NCBI RefSeq assembly: GCF_020216025.1
Contig: NZ_JAIWNC010000059.1
Span: 1-36,274 of the forward strand
Length of the DNA: 36,274 nucleotides
From: Jidongwangia harbinensis
GTDB lineage: Bacteria; Actinomycetota; Actinomycetes; Mycobacteriales; Micromonosporaceae
Direction of reading: 5' to 3'
This document shows, one piece after another, positions 14,684 through 22,751 of this stretch (positions are counted from its first letter, which is position 1; the number at the start of each line of letters is the position of its first letter). The notes below the pieces were generated by a model. The model was not told the DNA's origin. It was given only the letters and a program-made list of their open reading frames with translations, and did no database searches. The translations under genes and the position numbers were made by a program.

Positions 14684-16879
14684 TCAGCCGAGTTTCAGGT
14701 CCTCCGGTGCGATCGCCGCGGCCGGGTCGCCGGCGTACCCGGACATCTCGATCGTGGCGGTCGGCGCGGCCGGCACGAAACCCTCGTCCGTCCACCGCTG
14801 CAGCGGCCGCACCGAGCCCGGCACCGTCACCCGGGCCGTCTCGCCGGGTTCCAGGGCCACCGGCGCGAAGCCGAGCAGCACCCGGGCCGGGAAGTCGTCG
14901 CCCGCGCCGGCCGGGCGGCCGTACAGCTGGACCACGTGCCGGCCGGCGCGCGTGCCGGTGTTGGTCACCGCGACCGACGCGCTGAAGGTCTCGCCGGTGA
15001 GCGGGCCGAGCTGCGGGTCGGCCAGGGCGAAGCCGGTGTACGACAGGCCGAATCCGAGCGGGAAGGCGGCCCGGTGCCCGTCGCGGTCGAGCAGCCGCTG
15101 ACCGAACCACTTGTCGTAGGTGACGGCGGTGGCGTCGCGGTCGAAGGGTGGCAGATGGTCCTCGGTGACCGGGATGGAGAACGGCAGCCGCCCGGCCGCG
15201 TCCACGTCGCCGAACAGGACGTCGGCCAGCGCGTGCCCGCCCTCGGAACCCGCGTACCAGGCGAACAGCACGGCCGGCACGGCGTCGCGCCACTCCTCGG
15301 TGAGCACCGCGCCGGCGGTGACGACCGCGACCACGGTACGCGGGTTGGCCGCCGCCACCGCCCGGATGATCTCCGCGTCCACCGGCCGCAGGCGCAGGCT
15401 GGCCCGGTCCCCGCCGGCGCCCTGACTGCCGACGATGCTGACGTCCGAGCCGGCGTCGGCGGTGAGCCGGTCCAGCAGCCGCTGCCCGGTGGGGTCGTCG
15501 CCGACCGGCGGGAACAGTGCCAGCAACGCGGGGTCGGCGAACATCCCGGCGCCGATGTACTCGCCCTCGTCCAGCGCGGTGTAGCCGACCACCACCACCG
15601 CGACGTCGCAGTCCCGCGCGGCCGCGGCGGCCGCGGCGGGGGAGTCCTCGGCGACGTGCCGGACGGTGGCCTGCGGCAGTGCGGCGGTCAGTCCCTGCAG
15701 CGGCGTGACGACCTCCGGGGAGCGGACGTCGGAGGATCCGTGGTCGCCGGTGTTGGCGACGTCCGCGAGCCGCCCGATCACCGCGATCGAGGACACCGCG
15801 TCGCGGCGCAGCGGCAGCACCGGGTGACCGTCGACCGGCTCGTTCCGCAGCAGCACCATACTGCGCGCGGCCACCTCCCGGGCGAGCGCCCGGTGGGCGT
15901 CGCCGAACACCACGTCGCGCGACGGTTCGGCCTGCTCCCGGGTGGCGTAGTGGTGGATCTGGGTACGCAGGATGCGCCGCGCGGCCCGGTCCACGTGGTC
16001 CCAGGAGGCGCGGCCGGCGGCCAGGTCGGCCGGCAGGTTCTCGGCGCGCTGCTGGCGGAACGGCTCCTCCACGTCCAGTCCGGCGCGCAGCGACGTCGCG
16101 GCGTCGCGCAGGCCCCAGATGAAGTCACTGACGGTGACCCCGGTGAAGCCCCACTGCCGGCGCAGCACGCCCTCCAGCAGGTCCTCGTTCTGGCCGGCCC
16201 ACTCGCCGTTGACCGAGTTGTACGCGGTCATGATGCCGGCCACGCCCTCGTCCACGACCCGGCGGAAGTGCGCCAGGTACACCTCGTGCAGGGCGGCCGG
16301 GTCGGCGGTGACGTCGACGGTGAACCGGGCGTTCTCCATCGAGTTGAGCGCGTAGTGCTTGACCACCGCCATCGCGTGGCGCTGCACCGCCCGGGTCAGC
16401 GCCGCGCCGAACTCGCCGAGCAGGACCGGGTCCTCACCGTAGGTCTCCTGGGACCGGCCCCAGGCCGGGTGCCGGGGCAGGTTGACGCAGACGCCGCCGA
16501 AGAAGTTCGCGCCCTGGGCGCGCATCTCCAGCCCGATCGCGGTGCCGACCCGTTCCTCCAGGCTCAGGTCCCAGGTGGCGCCGCGGGCCATCGACACCGG
16601 GAAGGCGGTGGAGTTGCCCATCACCACGCCGCGCGGGCCGTCGGAGAACTGCAGGCCGGGCACGCCGAGCCGGTCGATCCGGCCCATCGGGTACGGGCTG
16701 CGGTTGTAGCCGTTGCCGAGCATGTCCGCCATCGCGTCCCAGAACGGCAGGTCGCCGTCGAGCAACCAGAGCTTCTCCTCCGGGGTGAGCCGGCGGAGCA
16801 GGTCCTCGGCGGCGGCGTCCGGGCTGGCTCCGGCGCGGACGGCGTCGACGGCGGCGGCGAAGGGGGTCTGGTCGGTCAT
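14684..16879 (-). CDS. GH3 beta-glucosidase/beta-xylosidase, cytoplasmic
   Basis: 731 residues from ATG 16879 (GGGAGA just upstream). Layout of a full bacterial GH3: (beta/alpha)8 domain to about 330 with DGPRGV, the RSQETYGEDP motif at 142-151, KHYALNSMENARF (174-186), and the nucleophile Asp252 in VTVSDF; then the alpha/beta sandwich (about 345-570) and a C-terminal FN3-like domain (about 620-715, VAVTNTGTRAGRHVVQLY). No signal peptide, so it should split imported oligosaccharides (cello- or xylo-oligomers) inside the cell. Divergent from a TetR gene with a palindrome in the shared promoter, so substrate-controlled expression is likely. Exact sugar specificity cannot be read from the sequence. 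Confidence 0.93.
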   Translation of the reverse strand: MTDQTPFAAAVDAVRAGASPDAAAEDLLRRLTPEEKLWLLDGDLPFWDAMADMLGNGYNRSPYPMGRIDRLGVPGLQFSDGPRGVVMGNSTAFPVSMARGATWDLSLEERVGTAIGLEMRAQGANFFGGVCVNLPRHPAWGRSQETYGEDPVLLGEFGAALTRAVQRHAMAVVKHYALNSMENARFTVDVTADPAALHEVYLAHFRRVVDEGVAGIMTAYNSVNGEWAGQNEDLLEGVLRRQWGFTGVTVSDFIWGLRDAATSLRAGLDVEEPFRQQRAENLPADLAAGRASWDHVDRAARRILRTQIHHYATREQAEPSRDVVFGDAHRALAREVAARSMVLLRNEPVDGHPVLPLRRDAVSSIAVIGRLADVANTGDHGSSDVRSPEVVTPLQGLTAALPQATVRHVAEDSPAAAAAAARDCDVAVVVVGYTALDEGEYIGAGMFADPALLALFPPVGDDPTGQRLLDRLTADAGSDVSIVGSQGAGGDRASLRLRPVDAEIIRAVAAANPRTVVAVVTAGAVLTEEWRDAVPAVLFAWYAGSEGGHALADVLFGDVDAAGRLPFSIPVTEDHLPPFDRDATAVTYDKWFGQRLLDRDGHRAAFPLGFGLSYTGFALADPQLGPLTGETFSASVAVTNTGTRAGRHVVQLYGRPAGAGDDFPARVLLGFAPVALEPGETARVTVPGSVRPLQRWTDEGFVPAAPTATIEMSGYAGDPAAAIAPEDLKLG

Positions 16880-16896
16880 GGCTCTCCCGGTCGGCT

Positions 16897-16926
16897 TTGC
16901 GTTACCTACCACTCGGTAGATAAGAT
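16897..16926 (+). promoter_or_regulatory. Promoter of the tetR gene (TTGCGT, 18 bp, TAAGAT)
   Basis: TTGCGT at 16897-16902 and TAAGAT at 16921-16926, spacing 18. The operator overlaps the spacer and the -10, so binding would block polymerase. Transcription would start near 16933, leaving a short leader with GGGGAG before ATG 16945. Confidence 0.5.
16902..16923. promoter_or_regulatory. TetR-type operator between GH3 and tetR genes
   Basis: TTACCTACC and GGTAGATAA flank ACTC: 9-bp arms with one mismatch. It lies 22 nt before the GH3 ATG and 21 nt before the tetR ATG, within the tetR promoter spacer. This is the expected site for autoregulation and GH3 repression by the adjacent TetR. Confidence 0.7.
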
Positions 16927-16944
16927 ACCCCGGGGAGTGAGTTG

Positions 16945-17529
16945 ATGACCACCGAATCCGCATCCGTGCGCCGCCGGCTGCCGCCCGCCGTGCGCCGCGA
17001 GGAGATCCTGGCCGCGTCCACCGGTCTGATCGCCGCCTCCGGCTTCAACGGCGTCTCGCTGGGCGCGTTCGCGGCCGCCTCCGGCATGACCAAGGCCGGG
17101 CTGCTGCACCACTTTCCGTCGAGGGAGCACCTGCTGATCGCGGTCCTGGAACGCCGCGACGAGCTCGACGTGGCCGCGGTTCTCGGCTCGTCCGAACCGG
17201 CACCGGATGCCGCCGCCACCCGGGCCGTGATCGGCCGCCTGGTGCGGCGCAACCTGCGGCAGCGTTCCATCGTGCAGCTTTACACGGTGCTCAGCGCCGA
17301 GGCGCTGGATCCGGCGCACCCGGCGCACGACTACTTCCGGCGGCGCCTGGAGTCCAGCCGGGACCTGCTGGCCGGCCGGCTCTTCGGCTGGCACCCGCGG
17401 CCCGGCGTGGCCGCCGTGGAACTGCTCGCGTTCCTCGACGGCCTGCAGCTCAACTGGCTCCGCGACCCGGGGATCGACGTGATCGCCCAGTGGGAGGCGT
17501 TCGCCGACCGCGCCTACCCGGACGGGTAG
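16945..17529 (+). CDS. TetR-family regulator next to GH3
   Basis: 194 residues. The N-terminal helix-turn-helix is clear: RREEILAASTGLIAASGFNGVSLGAFAAASGMTKAGLLHHFPSREHLLIAVLE (about 16-70). The C-terminal ligand domain ends LAFLDGLQLNWLRDPGIDVIAQWEAF, a form seen in TetR regulators of sugar-hydrolase genes. Likely autorepressor that also represses the divergent GH3; a glucoside or breakdown product would be the inducer (inference). ATG 16945 has GGGGAG upstream; a TTG one codon earlier is possible. Confidence 0.9.
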   Translation: MTTESASVRRRLPPAVRREEILAASTGLIAASGFNGVSLGAFAAASGMTKAGLLHHFPSREHLLIAVLERRDELDVAAVLGSSEPAPDAAATRAVIGRLVRRNLRQRSIVQLYTVLSAEALDPAHPAHDYFRRRLESSRDLLAGRLFGWHPRPGVAAVELLAFLDGLQLNWLRDPGIDVIAQWEAFADRAYPDG

Positions 17530-17532
17530 GGT
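17527..17532 (+). promoter_or_regulatory. -10 box (TAGGGT) at the tetR stop, leaderless downstream gene
   Basis: TAGGGT starts with the tetR stop codon TAG and ends 8 nt before ATG 17541. It predicts an independent, leaderless transcript for the kinase gene although the genes are only 11 nt apart. Confidence 0.4.
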
Positions 17533-17540
17533 CTGCGCCG

Positions 17541-18470
17541 ATGCGCACGAAGCAGGAGCTGACCGAGGTCATCCGCCGGGAGCGGCGGGCCGTCCTGGTG
17601 GTCAACGCCCATTCCCGCCGCGGCCGCCAGCTCTACGACGCCGCCCGGTCCCGGCTGCTGGCCGCCGGATTCACCCTGGTCGAGGAGCACCCGGTCGACC
17701 GGCCCGGCGAACTCGAACAGATCCTCGCCGACGCGATCGGGCGCGGCCCGGACCTGCTGATCGCGGGCGGGGGAGACGGCACCATCAGTACGGCCGCCCG
17801 CCTGCTCGCGCACCGCGACATCGCGCTCGGACTGCTCCCGCTGGGCACCACCAACAACTTCGCCCGGACCGCGAACATCCCGCTCGACCTGGACGCCGCG
17901 GTGGCGACGCTGGCCGGCGGCACGGTCGTCGACGTGGACCTGGGGCTGGCCGGCGACATGCTCTTCACCAACCACGTCGGCATCGGGCTCTCCGCCGACG
18001 TGATGACCCGGGCGCCGCGCCGGCTGAAGCGGGTCACCGGACGGCTCGCGTACCCGATCACCGCCCTGGCCCTGCTCACCCGGCACCGCCCGATGCGGAT
18101 CACGGTGCGCGCCGGCGGGCGGACCCACGAGTACCGCACCCACCAGCTGTACGTGGCGAACGGCGGGTTCCACGCCGGCCGGCCGATCACCGCGGACGCC
18201 CACGCCGACGACCGGCTGCTGGTGGCGTACCCGGTGGGCGGACCGACCCGGCGCGCGCTGCTGCGCGAGACGGCGCGCAACGCGGCCACCGGCCACCGGC
18301 GCACGCTGGGCGACGAGCCGTTCCTCGCGGTCGGCGAACTCCGGCTGGAGACCGACCGCCCGGCCCGGGTCGAGGTGGACGGCGAGCCGTGCGGCCGGAC
18401 CCCGATGCGGATCGGCCTGGACCCCAACGCGCTCCGGCTGATCGCGCCCGCCGGCACGCCGGACCACTAG
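17541..18470 (+). CDS. Diacylglycerol/lipid kinase family protein (YegS/BmrU type)
   Basis: 309 residues from ATG 17541. The DAGK catalytic domain has the nucleotide-binding GGGDGTIS in LLIAGGGDGTIS (about 81-88) and the following PLGTTNNFAR (about 108-117), both hallmarks of the family. A C-terminal beta-rich domain follows, with VEVDGEPCGRTPMRI near the end (the usual DGE). It phosphorylates diacylglycerol or a related lipid such as an undecaprenol precursor, at the inner membrane face. No membrane span. Adjacent to tetR by 11 nt on the same strand but functionally unrelated to GH3; probable own start of transcription. Confidence 0.92.
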   Translation: MRTKQELTEVIRRERRAVLVVNAHSRRGRQLYDAARSRLLAAGFTLVEEHPVDRPGELEQILADAIGRGPDLLIAGGGDGTISTAARLLAHRDIALGLLPLGTTNNFARTANIPLDLDAAVATLAGGTVVDVDLGLAGDMLFTNHVGIGLSADVMTRAPRRLKRVTGRLAYPITALALLTRHRPMRITVRAGGRTHEYRTHQLYVANGGFHAGRPITADAHADDRLLVAYPVGGPTRRALLRETARNAATGHRRTLGDEPFLAVGELRLETDRPARVEVDGEPCGRTPMRIGLDPNALRLIAPAGTPDH

Positions 18471-18480
18471 CGCGGACCTG

Positions 18481-18981
18481 TCAGGCCGGCCCGCGCAACC
18501 CTTCGAAGTACGGCTTCATCGCCGGGTAGTAGTCGTCGAAGGACGGCCGCGGCGTGCCGTCCCGGGCGGCCACCAGCAGGTCGAGGTAGTACTCCCAGCC
18601 GGGGCCGATCTCACCGATCCCGGCGTCGCTCTCCAGGTGCTGCACGAACCGCAGTTCGGTGCCGCCGTCGCTGCCGGACACCAGCAGTTCCAGATGCCAC
18701 GTGCCGGACTCGTCGACCGTGGACAGGGCGAGCCGGGTCGGTGGCTCGCAGGCGTCGATGCGCACGTCGAGCCAGGGCTCCTGCTCCTCGTACGCCATCC
18801 GGACCTTGATCGTGCGCCCCGGCCCGGCGTCGCCCTCCCAGGGGCCGAACCAGCGGGCCGTGCGGTCCGGCTCGGTGATGCTGGCCCAGACGTCCTCGGC
18901 CGGGGCCCGGAAGCTGCGGTGCAGCACCAGGTCGGTGCCCGTGGCGGTGGTGAAGAGCCGGCCGGTGGGCGGGTTCGTCAT
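18481..18981 (-). CDS. SRPBCC (AHSA1-like) domain protein
   Basis: 166 residues from ATG 18981. AHSA1/START-like helix-grip fold: LVLHRSFRAPAEDVWASITEPDRTARWFGPWEG at the N-terminus, then TRLALSTVDESGTWHLELLVSG, GGTELRFVQHLE and GWEYYLDLLVAA at the end, all standard for the family. These small proteins bind hydrophobic ligands or act with ArsR-type repressors in small detoxification operons. Its ATG overlaps the ArsR stop (ATGA) by 4 nt, so it is translated after the regulator from one mRNA. Ligand unknown. Confidence 0.9.
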   Translation of the reverse strand: MTNPPTGRLFTTATGTDLVLHRSFRAPAEDVWASITEPDRTARWFGPWEGDAGPGRTIKVRMAYEEQEPWLDVRIDACEPPTRLALSTVDESGTWHLELLVSGSDGGTELRFVQHLESDAGIGEIGPGWEYYLDLLVAARDGTPRPSFDDYYPAMKPYFEGLRGPA

Positions 18982-19340
18982 GCGGTGTCTTCCTCTCGGT
19001 GGTCCGCCTCGGTGCGCCGGCGGCGCTCGCGGCGGGTGCGGTAGACCTCGGTCTCCAGGGCGTCGAAGCGGTGCTCCCAGCCGGCGGCCGGGGAGAACTG
19101 CGCGAGCCACTCGATCAGCGGTGCGAAACGGTCCGCCCGCAGCTCATACATCCGGCGGCGGCCGATGAGCGTGTCGCTGACCAGGCCGCTGTCGCGGAGC
19201 ACACGCAGGTGCCGGCTGACCGCCGGCCGGCTGATCTCGAAGCGGGCGGCGAGCTGGCCGGCCGAGACCCGGTCGTCGCGCAGCATCTGCAGGATGCGGC
19301 GCCGCACCGGGTCGGCGATCGCCGCGGCCACCTTGTCCAC
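18978..19340 (-). CDS. ArsR/SmtB-family regulator
   Basis: 120 residues from GTG 19340. Winged helix: IADPVRRRILQMLRDDRVSAGQLAARFEISRPAVSRHLRVLRDSGLVSDTLIGRRRMYEL (about 8-67), the non-metal ArsR type found with SRPBCC partners. No Cys metal box (no ELCVCDL), so it should sense an organic ligand or partner protein. The tail is rich in Arg and Glu. An 11-bp-arm palindrome lies 4 nt upstream of the start and is its likely operator, giving autoregulation of the two-gene operon. Confidence 0.92.
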   Translation of the reverse strand: MDKVAAAIADPVRRRILQMLRDDRVSAGQLAARFEISRPAVSRHLRVLRDSGLVSDTLIGRRRMYELRADRFAPLIEWLAQFSPAAGWEHRFDALETEVYRTRRERRRRTEADHREEDTA

Positions 19341-19344
19341 GCCG

Positions 19345-19370
19345 AAAGCGTAACCTATGGGTTACGCTTT
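19345..19370. promoter_or_regulatory. ArsR operator: 26-bp perfect inverted repeat
   Basis: Arms AAAGCGTAACC and GGTTACGCTTT (11 bp, perfect) around TATG, ending 4 nt before the arsR GTG. The minus-strand TAGGTT inside it can serve as -10, so bound ArsR would block the promoter. Confidence 0.75.
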
Positions 19371-19410
19371 TGCTCACCGTCACGACTTCCGTGCCGGCTC
19401 GGGCGGCCGG

Positions 19411-19416
19411 TATTCT
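19411..19416 (+). promoter_or_regulatory. -10 box (TATTCT) for the ATPase gene
   Basis: TATTCT is the best -10 in this gap, about 46 nt before ATG 19462. No good -35 is seen at 17 bp; it would need an alternative sigma or activator. Confidence 0.3.
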
Positions 19417-19461
19417 CCGAAGGGCCTGATCGGGGGCGGGGAGAAGGACCGGTGATCGACG

Positions 19462-19860
19462 ATGAGTGGGCTGACGGCCCGCCTCGACCTGCCACTCGGC
19501 GACCGTGCCCCGCGCGCCGCCCGGGCCGCCGTCGCGGCCGTGCTGGGTGCGTGGGGCCATACCGACGCCGACTGGCTCGGCGCCGCCGCGCTGGTCACCA
19601 GTGAGCTGGTGACCAATGCCGTGGTGCACGGCGGTGGCTACCTCAGCCTGCACGTGGAGTCGCACGACGGGCGGCTGGTCATCGCGGTGACCGACGGCTC
19701 GTCCGTGGTGCCGCAGCGCCGCCCGCCGGACGCCCGCGGAGGCCGCGGCCTCGCCATCATCGACAGCCTCTCCACGCGCTGGGGCGTGCACGACCACGAG
19801 GGCGGCAAGCGCGTCTGGGTCGAGCTGGCGCCGTTCCCGGACGTGTTCGGCCCGGAATGA
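19462..19860 (+). CDS. SpoIIAB/RsbW-like ATP-binding protein (anti-sigma-type kinase)
   Basis: 132 residues of HATPase_c_2 fold: N-box ALVTSELVTNAVVHGGG (about 41-57), G1 VTDGSS, G2 GGRGLAIIDSLSTRWGVHD and the end GGKRVWVELA. These single-domain serine kinases are common in actinomycetes; they bind ATP and usually phosphorylate an anti-sigma antagonist or hold a sigma factor. No partner sigma factor or antagonist is in the window, so it is an orphan here. ATG 19462 chosen; the GTG at 19452 is in another frame. A stem-loop follows at 19923-19956, separating it from the c-di-GMP genes. Confidence 0.88.
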   Translation: MSGLTARLDLPLGDRAPRAARAAVAAVLGAWGHTDADWLGAAALVTSELVTNAVVHGGGYLSLHVESHDGRLVIAVTDGSSVVPQRRPPDARGGRGLAIIDSLSTRWGVHDHEGGKRVWVELAPFPDVFGPE

Positions 19861-19922
19861 GCGTCACCCCGGCACCCGCGCCGCGGCCCGCCGGCTGACC
19901 GCGCGTCGCTCAGGAGGCCCCG

Positions 19923-19956
19923 GCGCCGGCCGATAGGACACCTGTCAGGCCGGCGC
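19923..19956 (+). terminator. Long stem-loop after the ATPase gene
   Basis: GCGCCGGCC (19923-19931) pairs with GGCCGGCGC (19948-19956), and the inside GATAGG/CCTGTC extends the stem to a 3-nt loop with one bulge. It starts 63 nt after the ATPase stop and 37 nt before the next gene; terminator or 5' leader structure of the c-di-GMP operon. Confidence 0.55.
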
Positions 19957-19992
19957 GCCGCGGCGCTGAACCGTGCGGTGAGAGGGACGACC

Positions 19993-21207
19993 ATGGGCAG
20001 GGAGCGCACCGTCGCCGAGGGGCAGGTGGCCGATCTGCTGCGCACCGCCCGGGAGGCGCTCGGGCTCAGCCTGGCGTTCATGACCCGGATGGAGGGCGAC
20101 ACCCAGCATCTGGAGGTCGTCGAGTCGGCGATCCCGCTGGTCTTCCGCGACGGCATGACGCAACGTCGGGACACCTCGTTCTGCCAGGCGATCCTGGACG
20201 GCCGGCTGCCCGCCGTGATGCCGAACGTGCGCGACTTCCCGGAGGCGATGAAGCTCCCGGCGGCCCGGGTCGGCCGGATCCGCAGTTACGTCTCGGTGCC
20301 GGTGGTGCTCAGCGACGGCACGGTCTACGGCACCTTCTGCGCGGCCGGGTTCACCGCGGACAAGCAGATGTCGAAGCGGGACAAGGCGCTGATGGAGGTG
20401 CTCTCGCACGCCGCCTCGCTGATCATCGAACCGGACGTACGGGAACGGAACCGGCAGGCCGAGATCGCCGGCCGGATCGGGCCCCTGCTTGAGGCCGGCG
20501 GACCGCTGGTCCTGCTGCAGCCGATCGTCGAGCTGGGCACCCGGCGCCGGGTCGGTGCCGAGGCACTCAGCCGTTTCCCGCGCGAGTGGGGTCTGCCGCC
20601 GGACCGGTGCTTCGCCGACGCGCACGCGATCGGCGAGGGACACCGGCTGGAGATCCTCGCGCTGCGCCGGGCGGCGGACCGGCTCGCCGAGGTCGACGGG
20701 TACGTGGCGATGAACGTCTCGCCCGCCACCCTGCTCACGCCGGAGTGCACCGGCCTGCTGGAGCGGCTGCCACTGGACCGCATCGTGCTGGAACTGTCCG
20801 AGCACGATCCGGTCGACGACTACGACGCCATCGCCGCGGTGCTGACCCCGCTGCGCGCGGTGGGCATGCGGCTGGCCATCGACGACGTCGGCGCCGGCTT
20901 CTCGTCGTTGCGGCACATCGTGGTGACCGCGCCGGACGTGATCAAGCTGGACCGCAGCATCGTCACCGGGATCAGCGACGACCCGGTCCTCGGCGTGGTG
21001 ACCCGGTCCCTGGTGGATCTCGCCCAGGCCATCGGGGCGAAGGTGGTCGCGGAGGGGGTGGAGACCGCCGCGGACGCGGAGGCGCTCGGCGCCGTGGGCG
21101 TCCACCTCGGGCAGGGCTGGCACTTCGGCGCGGCGACCACGCCGGCGGACCTGCGCGCGGAGTACCCGCGCCAGGTGCCGGTCGGCGCCGCGGGACCCGC
21201 GCGGTGA
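19993..21207 (+). CDS. GAF-EAL cyclic-di-GMP phosphodiesterase
   Basis: 404 residues from ATG 19993 (GAGGGA 5 nt upstream); GTG 19978 is an alternative. The GAF sensor domain is at about 10-150 (AREALGLSLAFMTRMEGDTQHLEVV... SYVSVPVVLSDGTVYGTFCAAGF). The EAL domain is at about 160-395 with AEALSRFP (EAL), MNVSP (Asn), ELSEHD (Glu), IDDVGAGFSSLRHI (the DD pair; family form DDFGTG), KLDRSIV (Lys) and AEGVET (Glu). All metal and catalytic residues seem present, so it is probably active in cutting c-di-GMP, with GAF sensing. The loop-6 change FGTG to VGAG may alter dimer activation. The stop overlaps the GGDEF start by 4 nt. Confidence 0.9.
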   Translation: MGRERTVAEGQVADLLRTAREALGLSLAFMTRMEGDTQHLEVVESAIPLVFRDGMTQRRDTSFCQAILDGRLPAVMPNVRDFPEAMKLPAARVGRIRSYVSVPVVLSDGTVYGTFCAAGFTADKQMSKRDKALMEVLSHAASLIIEPDVRERNRQAEIAGRIGPLLEAGGPLVLLQPIVELGTRRRVGAEALSRFPREWGLPPDRCFADAHAIGEGHRLEILALRRAADRLAEVDGYVAMNVSPATLLTPECTGLLERLPLDRIVLELSEHDPVDDYDAIAAVLTPLRAVGMRLAIDDVGAGFSSLRHIVVTAPDVIKLDRSIVTGISDDPVLGVVTRSLVDLAQAIGAKVVAEGVETAADAEALGAVGVHLGQGWHFGAATTPADLRAEYPRQVPVGAAGPAR

Positions 21208-22751
21208 CCCGGTCCCGACGGCTGCTCCTGACGCTGGCCGTGGTGGCCGTGCTGGTCTGGACGCTGCGGCACTGGCTGGGCACCGCCGCGGCGACCGCGG
21301 GCGCCGCCCTGCCCTGGGGCACGCTGCTGGACGCCGCCGCCGCGGCGACCGCGTCCATGCAGTGCGCCCGGGCGGCCACCCGCGCCGGGAACCGGCGGGC
21401 CCGCACCGCCTGGATCTGCCAGAGCCTCGCCTGCGCGCTCTGGCTGCTCGCGCCGCTGACCTGGCTGGCCGGTGCGGATCCCGGCGCCGCACCGGCCGAC
21501 GCCGGCCGGGCGGGCTTCCTGGCCCTGGCCGCCGCCGGCTTCTGGCTGACGTTCCGCGGCGAGGACCGGCGGGCCCGGCTCCGGATGATGCTCGACGGCG
21601 GCGTGGGCGCCGCGGCGACCGTCGTCGTGGCGTGGGCCGTGCTGTTCGCGCCGCTCTGGGAACGGGCCGGGGCGGTGGCCGTGGCGTTCCCGCTGGCCGC
21701 GCTGGTACTGATCATCTTCTACGCGTTCCTGGCCTGGACCGAGCTGCGCCCCGGCAACCGGCGGATGCCGGGACTGTTCGTGCTCGGCCTCGCCCTCGTC
21801 GGCGTGGCCGACCTGCGCCTGGCCGAGCTGGGCGACGCCACCGGCGGGTACGCCGTCGACTCGGGTGGCTGGCTGCTCGGTTTCGCCTGCGTGGCGACCG
21901 CGGCGGGCACCTACCGGGGCACCACCCGCCGCCAGTCGGTGCGGTCCACCGCGGCCTGGCTGGCCTACGCGCCCTACGTCCCGCTGACCGCGGCCGCGGC
22001 CACCGTCGCGGCCCAGTCCGCCGGTCCCGGCCCGGTGCCCGAGCCGGAACTGGCCGGGATGGCGCTGGTCGTGCTGCTCGTGCTGCTCCGGCAGGTGCTG
22101 ATCCTGGCGGAGAACCGCAGCCTGGTGGCCCGGCTCGCGGCCCGCGAGGACGAACTCCTGCACCAGGCGCTGCACTGCCCGCTGACCGGGCTGGGCAACC
22201 GGACGCTGCTCACCACCCGGCTGCAGGCGGCCCTGTCCACCGGCGCCGACGGCACCGCTCCCGGGATGGCTCTGCTCTTCTGCGACCTGGACGACTTCAA
22301 ACGGGTCAACGACACCATGGGGCACCAGGCCGGCGACGAGTTGCTGGTCCAGGTCGCCGACCGGCTGCGGACCGCGCTGCGGCCCCAGGACACCGTCGTC
22401 CGGCTGGGCGGGGACGAGTTCGCGATGCTGCTGCTCTGCGAGCCGGACCAGGCCCGCCCGCTCGCCGACCGGGTGTGGCAGACGTTCCAGCGGCCGTTCG
22501 AGGTGGACGGGCACCTGCTCGCCCAGAGTGCGAGCATCGGGCTGGTCGACGTTCCGGCGTCCGCCGCGCTGGGCACGGCGGCCGACCTGCTCAAGGCCGC
22601 GGACCTGGCCATGTACGAGGCGAAACGGCAGGGCAAGAACGGGGTACGGGTGTTCGCCCCGGCGCTGCCCGCCCCGCGGCCGGCCCCGCCGGACCCGGTC
22701 ACCCGAACAGGTCGCGGTGCTCCTCGCTCCACCGGATCTGCCGCTCGATGA
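21204..22751 (+). CDS. Membrane-bound GGDEF diguanylate cyclase
   Basis: 515 residues from GTG 21204, which overlaps the upstream stop (GTGA). The N-terminal about 310 residues carry roughly nine membrane helices, a MASE-like sensor without a recognised family. The GGDEF domain spans about 325-495: PLTGLGNRTLL, FCDLDDFKRVNDTMGHQAGDELL, and VRLGGDEFAMLL. RPQD five residues before GGDEF is a valid RxxD inhibitory site, so product feedback is expected. With the EAL partner it forms a make/break c-di-GMP operon. The last 53 nt overlap the convergent APH-like gene; the C-terminal tail (RPAPPDPVTRTGRGAPRS) is low-complexity. Confidence 0.92.
   Translation: MTRSRRLLLTLAVVAVLVWTLRHWLGTAAATAGAALPWGTLLDAAAAATASMQCARAATRAGNRRARTAWICQSLACALWLLAPLTWLAGADPGAAPADAGRAGFLALAAAGFWLTFRGEDRRARLRMMLDGGVGAAATVVVAWAVLFAPLWERAGAVAVAFPLAALVLIIFYAFLAWTELRPGNRRMPGLFVLGLALVGVADLRLAELGDATGGYAVDSGGWLLGFACVATAAGTYRGTTRRQSVRSTAAWLAYAPYVPLTAAAATVAAQSAGPGPVPEPELAGMALVVLLVLLRQVLILAENRSLVARLAAREDELLHQALHCPLTGLGNRTLLTTRLQAALSTGADGTAPGMALLFCDLDDFKRVNDTMGHQAGDELLVQVADRLRTALRPQDTVVRLGGDEFAMLLLCEPDQARPLADRVWQTFQRPFEVDGHLLAQSASIGLVDVPASAALGTAADLLKAADLAMYEAKRQGKNGVRVFAPALPAPRPAPPDPVTRTGRGAPRSTGSAAR

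Noticed and set aside
20586..21203. Upstream extension of the GGDEF protein to 721 residues
   Set aside because: It overlaps the conserved EAL domain in another frame; the GTGA overlap at 21204 marks the true start.
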